In this document: positions 62,946-64,000 of the stretch, piece after piece
How positions within the stretch are numbered: position 1 is the stretch's first letter
Layout of the letters: every line of letters starts with the position of its first letter
From: JABWAJ01 sp038323375
GTDB taxonomy: Bacteria > Bacteroidota > Bacteroidia > Chitinophagales > Saprospiraceae
Assembly (NCBI GenBank): GCA_038323375.1
Contig: JBBQGV010000001.1
Span: forward strand, 62,001 to 126,000
Direction of reading: 5' to 3'
DNA length: 64,000 nucleotides
Position numbers and translations under genes: made by a program
Notes under the pieces: generated by a model
What the model was told of the DNA's origin: nothing
Database searches by the model: none
The model's input: only the letters and a program-made list of their open reading frames with translations

Positions 62946-63893
62946 ATGGATTCCACCAGTAGCAAGGCTATTCTCCAAACGAATTTTCAGTTTCCGGGAC
63001 AAAGTGCCGTTTACCACGGAAAAGTACGGGATGTATACACCGTTGGCGATAAGTTGGTGATGGTGGCAACAGACCGCATTTCGGCTTTTGACCACATCCT
63101 GCCGCGCCCGATTCCGTTCAAGGGGCAGGTGCTTAACCAGGTTGCCGCTCATTTTTTGGAAGCCACCCGCGACATTGCACCCAATTGGCTCCTCAATACT
63201 CCCGATCCGAATGTTGCCATCGGGTACGCCTGCAAGCCATTTAGGGTGGAAATGGTCATTAGGGGTTACTTAGCCGGGCATGCCTGGCGAGTTTATCAGA
63301 CTGGCGAACGCAATCTTTGCGGTGTATTGATGCCGGATGGGATGCAGGAAAATGACCGCTTTCCCGAACCCTTGATTACCCCGACTACAAAAGCGGATGA
63401 AGGACACGACGCCGATATTTCCAAAGCAGAAATCCTTGCACGCGGGTTGGTGAGCGCCGAAGATTACGCGGTGCTTGAAGATTACACGCACCGCCTGTTT
63501 GCACGCGGTTCGGCAATGGCCGAAGAAAGAGGCTTGCTTTTGGTGGATACAAAATACGAGTTTGGGAAAAAAGACGGGCTTGTTTATGTCATAGATGAGA
63601 TCCATACGCCAGACAGCTCCCGCTATTTTTATGCGGAGGGTTACGAAGAACGGCAAGCAAAAGGTGAGCGCCAACAGCAGCTTTCCAAAGAATTTGTGCG
63701 GGAGTGGTTGATGGCCCACGGGTTCATGGGGCTGGAAAATCAACTCATGCCCGTGATGCCGGATGCTTTTGTGAAAGAAATATCGGAACGCTACATTGAG
63801 CTTTATGAACGCATTACCGGAAAATCATTTCAAAAAACCGGTACGGAGGAGATCGAAGCGCGCATTTCTGCAAATGTGATTGCAGCTTTGTAA
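62946..63893 (+). CDS. purC: SAICAR synthase (phosphoribosylaminoimidazole-succinocarboxamide synthase)
   Basis: Joins aspartate to CAIR in purine synthesis. 315 residues from ATG 62946 (MDSTSSKAILQTNF); the frame from TTG 62919 would overlap the thioesterase. Contains YHGKVRDVYTVGDKLVMVATDRISAFDHILP, the ATP/nucleotide core, VRGYLAGHAW-like (VIRGYLAGHAWRVYQ), and the conserved VLIDTKYEFG-like block (LLVDTKYEFGKKDG). Long-form family length. purD lies 60 kb away on the other strand. Confidence 0.96.
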   Translation: MDSTSSKAILQTNFQFPGQSAVYHGKVRDVYTVGDKLVMVATDRISAFDHILPRPIPFKGQVLNQVAAHFLEATRDIAPNWLLNTPDPNVAIGYACKPFRVEMVIRGYLAGHAWRVYQTGERNLCGVLMPDGMQENDRFPEPLITPTTKADEGHDADISKAEILARGLVSAEDYAVLEDYTHRLFARGSAMAEERGLLLVDTKYEFGKKDGLVYVIDEIHTPDSSRYFYAEGYEERQAKGERQQQLSKEFVREWLMAHGFMGLENQLMPVMPDAFVKEISERYIELYERITGKSFQKTGTEEIEARISANVIAAL

Positions 63894-63921
63894 GTACCTG
63901 ATTTTATATTAAAAAAGACCT

Positions 63922-63959
63922 GCAAAAAGTAAGCCCCACTGCCTTACGGTAATGGGGCC
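63922..63959 (-). terminator. hairpin with T-run downstream of purC (minus-strand orientation)
   Basis: GCCCCACTGCC (63933-63943), loop TTAC, GGTAATGGGGC (63948-63958). On the minus strand the stem is followed by TTACTTTTTGC, so it best serves a gene approaching from the right edge; it could be bidirectional for purC. Confidence 0.5.
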
Positions 63960-64000
63960 CTCTAAACGCGCTCTCTCTGATGTTATTCTTGATGCTTTTA

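Noticed and set aside
1..64000. tRNA, rRNA or known riboswitch genes
   Set aside because: No cloverleaf-like sequence, rRNA core segment or recognisable riboswitch motif was seen while reading either strand; a covariance-model scan was not possible here.

Overview
The window looks like chromosomal DNA of a Bacteroidota bacterium, most likely a Saprospiria-type organism (Haliscomenobacter/Lewinella/Saprospiraceae relatives). The evidence is several secreted proteins with type IX secretion (T9SS) sorting domains, a giant adhesin with ADAG...LTC Ig/PKD-like repeats and a gliding-motility-type C-terminus, LytTR/LytS signalling pairs, Bacteroidota-style promoters (TAnnTTTG, once with a TTTG box 19 bp upstream), and few Shine-Dalgarno sequences. 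Base composition is balanced (judged by eye), with an AT-richer patch near 46.7-47.9 kb. I saw no rRNA, tRNA, CRISPR array, phage or complete transposase gene.

Layout. 1-5.8 kb: the 3' part of a secreted CotH-kinase protein (cut by the left edge), purD, a TPR-like conserved protein and a FabG-type reductase. 6.3-13.2 kb: a 2306-residue repeat adhesin. 13.2-14.1 kb: a chimeric lipoprotein/LytTR gene with a frame break. 14.4-16.4 kb: hutU. 16.6-20.8 kb: a 404-bp MITE-like element, a broken PA-domain protein and its intact 770-residue paralogue. 21-28.5 kb: a deoxynucleoside kinase, a LytTR regulator and LytS kinase run, then queD/folE, fabD, yqgE and recQ. 28.7-33.8 kb: leuA-leuC-desaturase-leuD-leuB. 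34-41.1 kb: a second TPR-like protein, a TonB-dependent receptor, an SDR, a SixA-like phosphatase, a DUF4296 lipoprotein and a YicG-like membrane protein. 41.2-47.9 kb: an AddB-like PD-(D/E)XK nuclease, broken WG-repeat genes and an AT-rich nucleotidyltransferase/coiled-coil pair. 48-57 kb: a large CotH/lamin-tail/beta-helix protein, two tandem propeller-like secreted paralogues and debris including an orphan sorting domain. 57-64 kb: xylBA, a thioredoxin-dockerin protein, lipB, a conserved hypothetical, a thioesterase and purC.

How it fits together. Housekeeping genes (purine, leucine, queuosine/pterin, fatty acid, lipoate, xylose and histidine metabolism) alternate with surface-protein islands exported by T9SS. 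Intergenic spaces and gene ends are rich in palindromic repeats. Two families stand out. A roughly 110-120-bp element occurs at about 14.3 and 26.5 kb, directly after stop codons, with an invariant loop and a stem whose bases change in compensating pairs. A 160-180-bp terminal-inverted-repeat element occurs at about 52.6 and 56.1 kb, and one copy sits on the 5' end of the CotH gene. Four genes carry single-base frame breaks near their N-termini. These could be sequencing errors or real decay, and should be settled before the genes are called pseudogenes.
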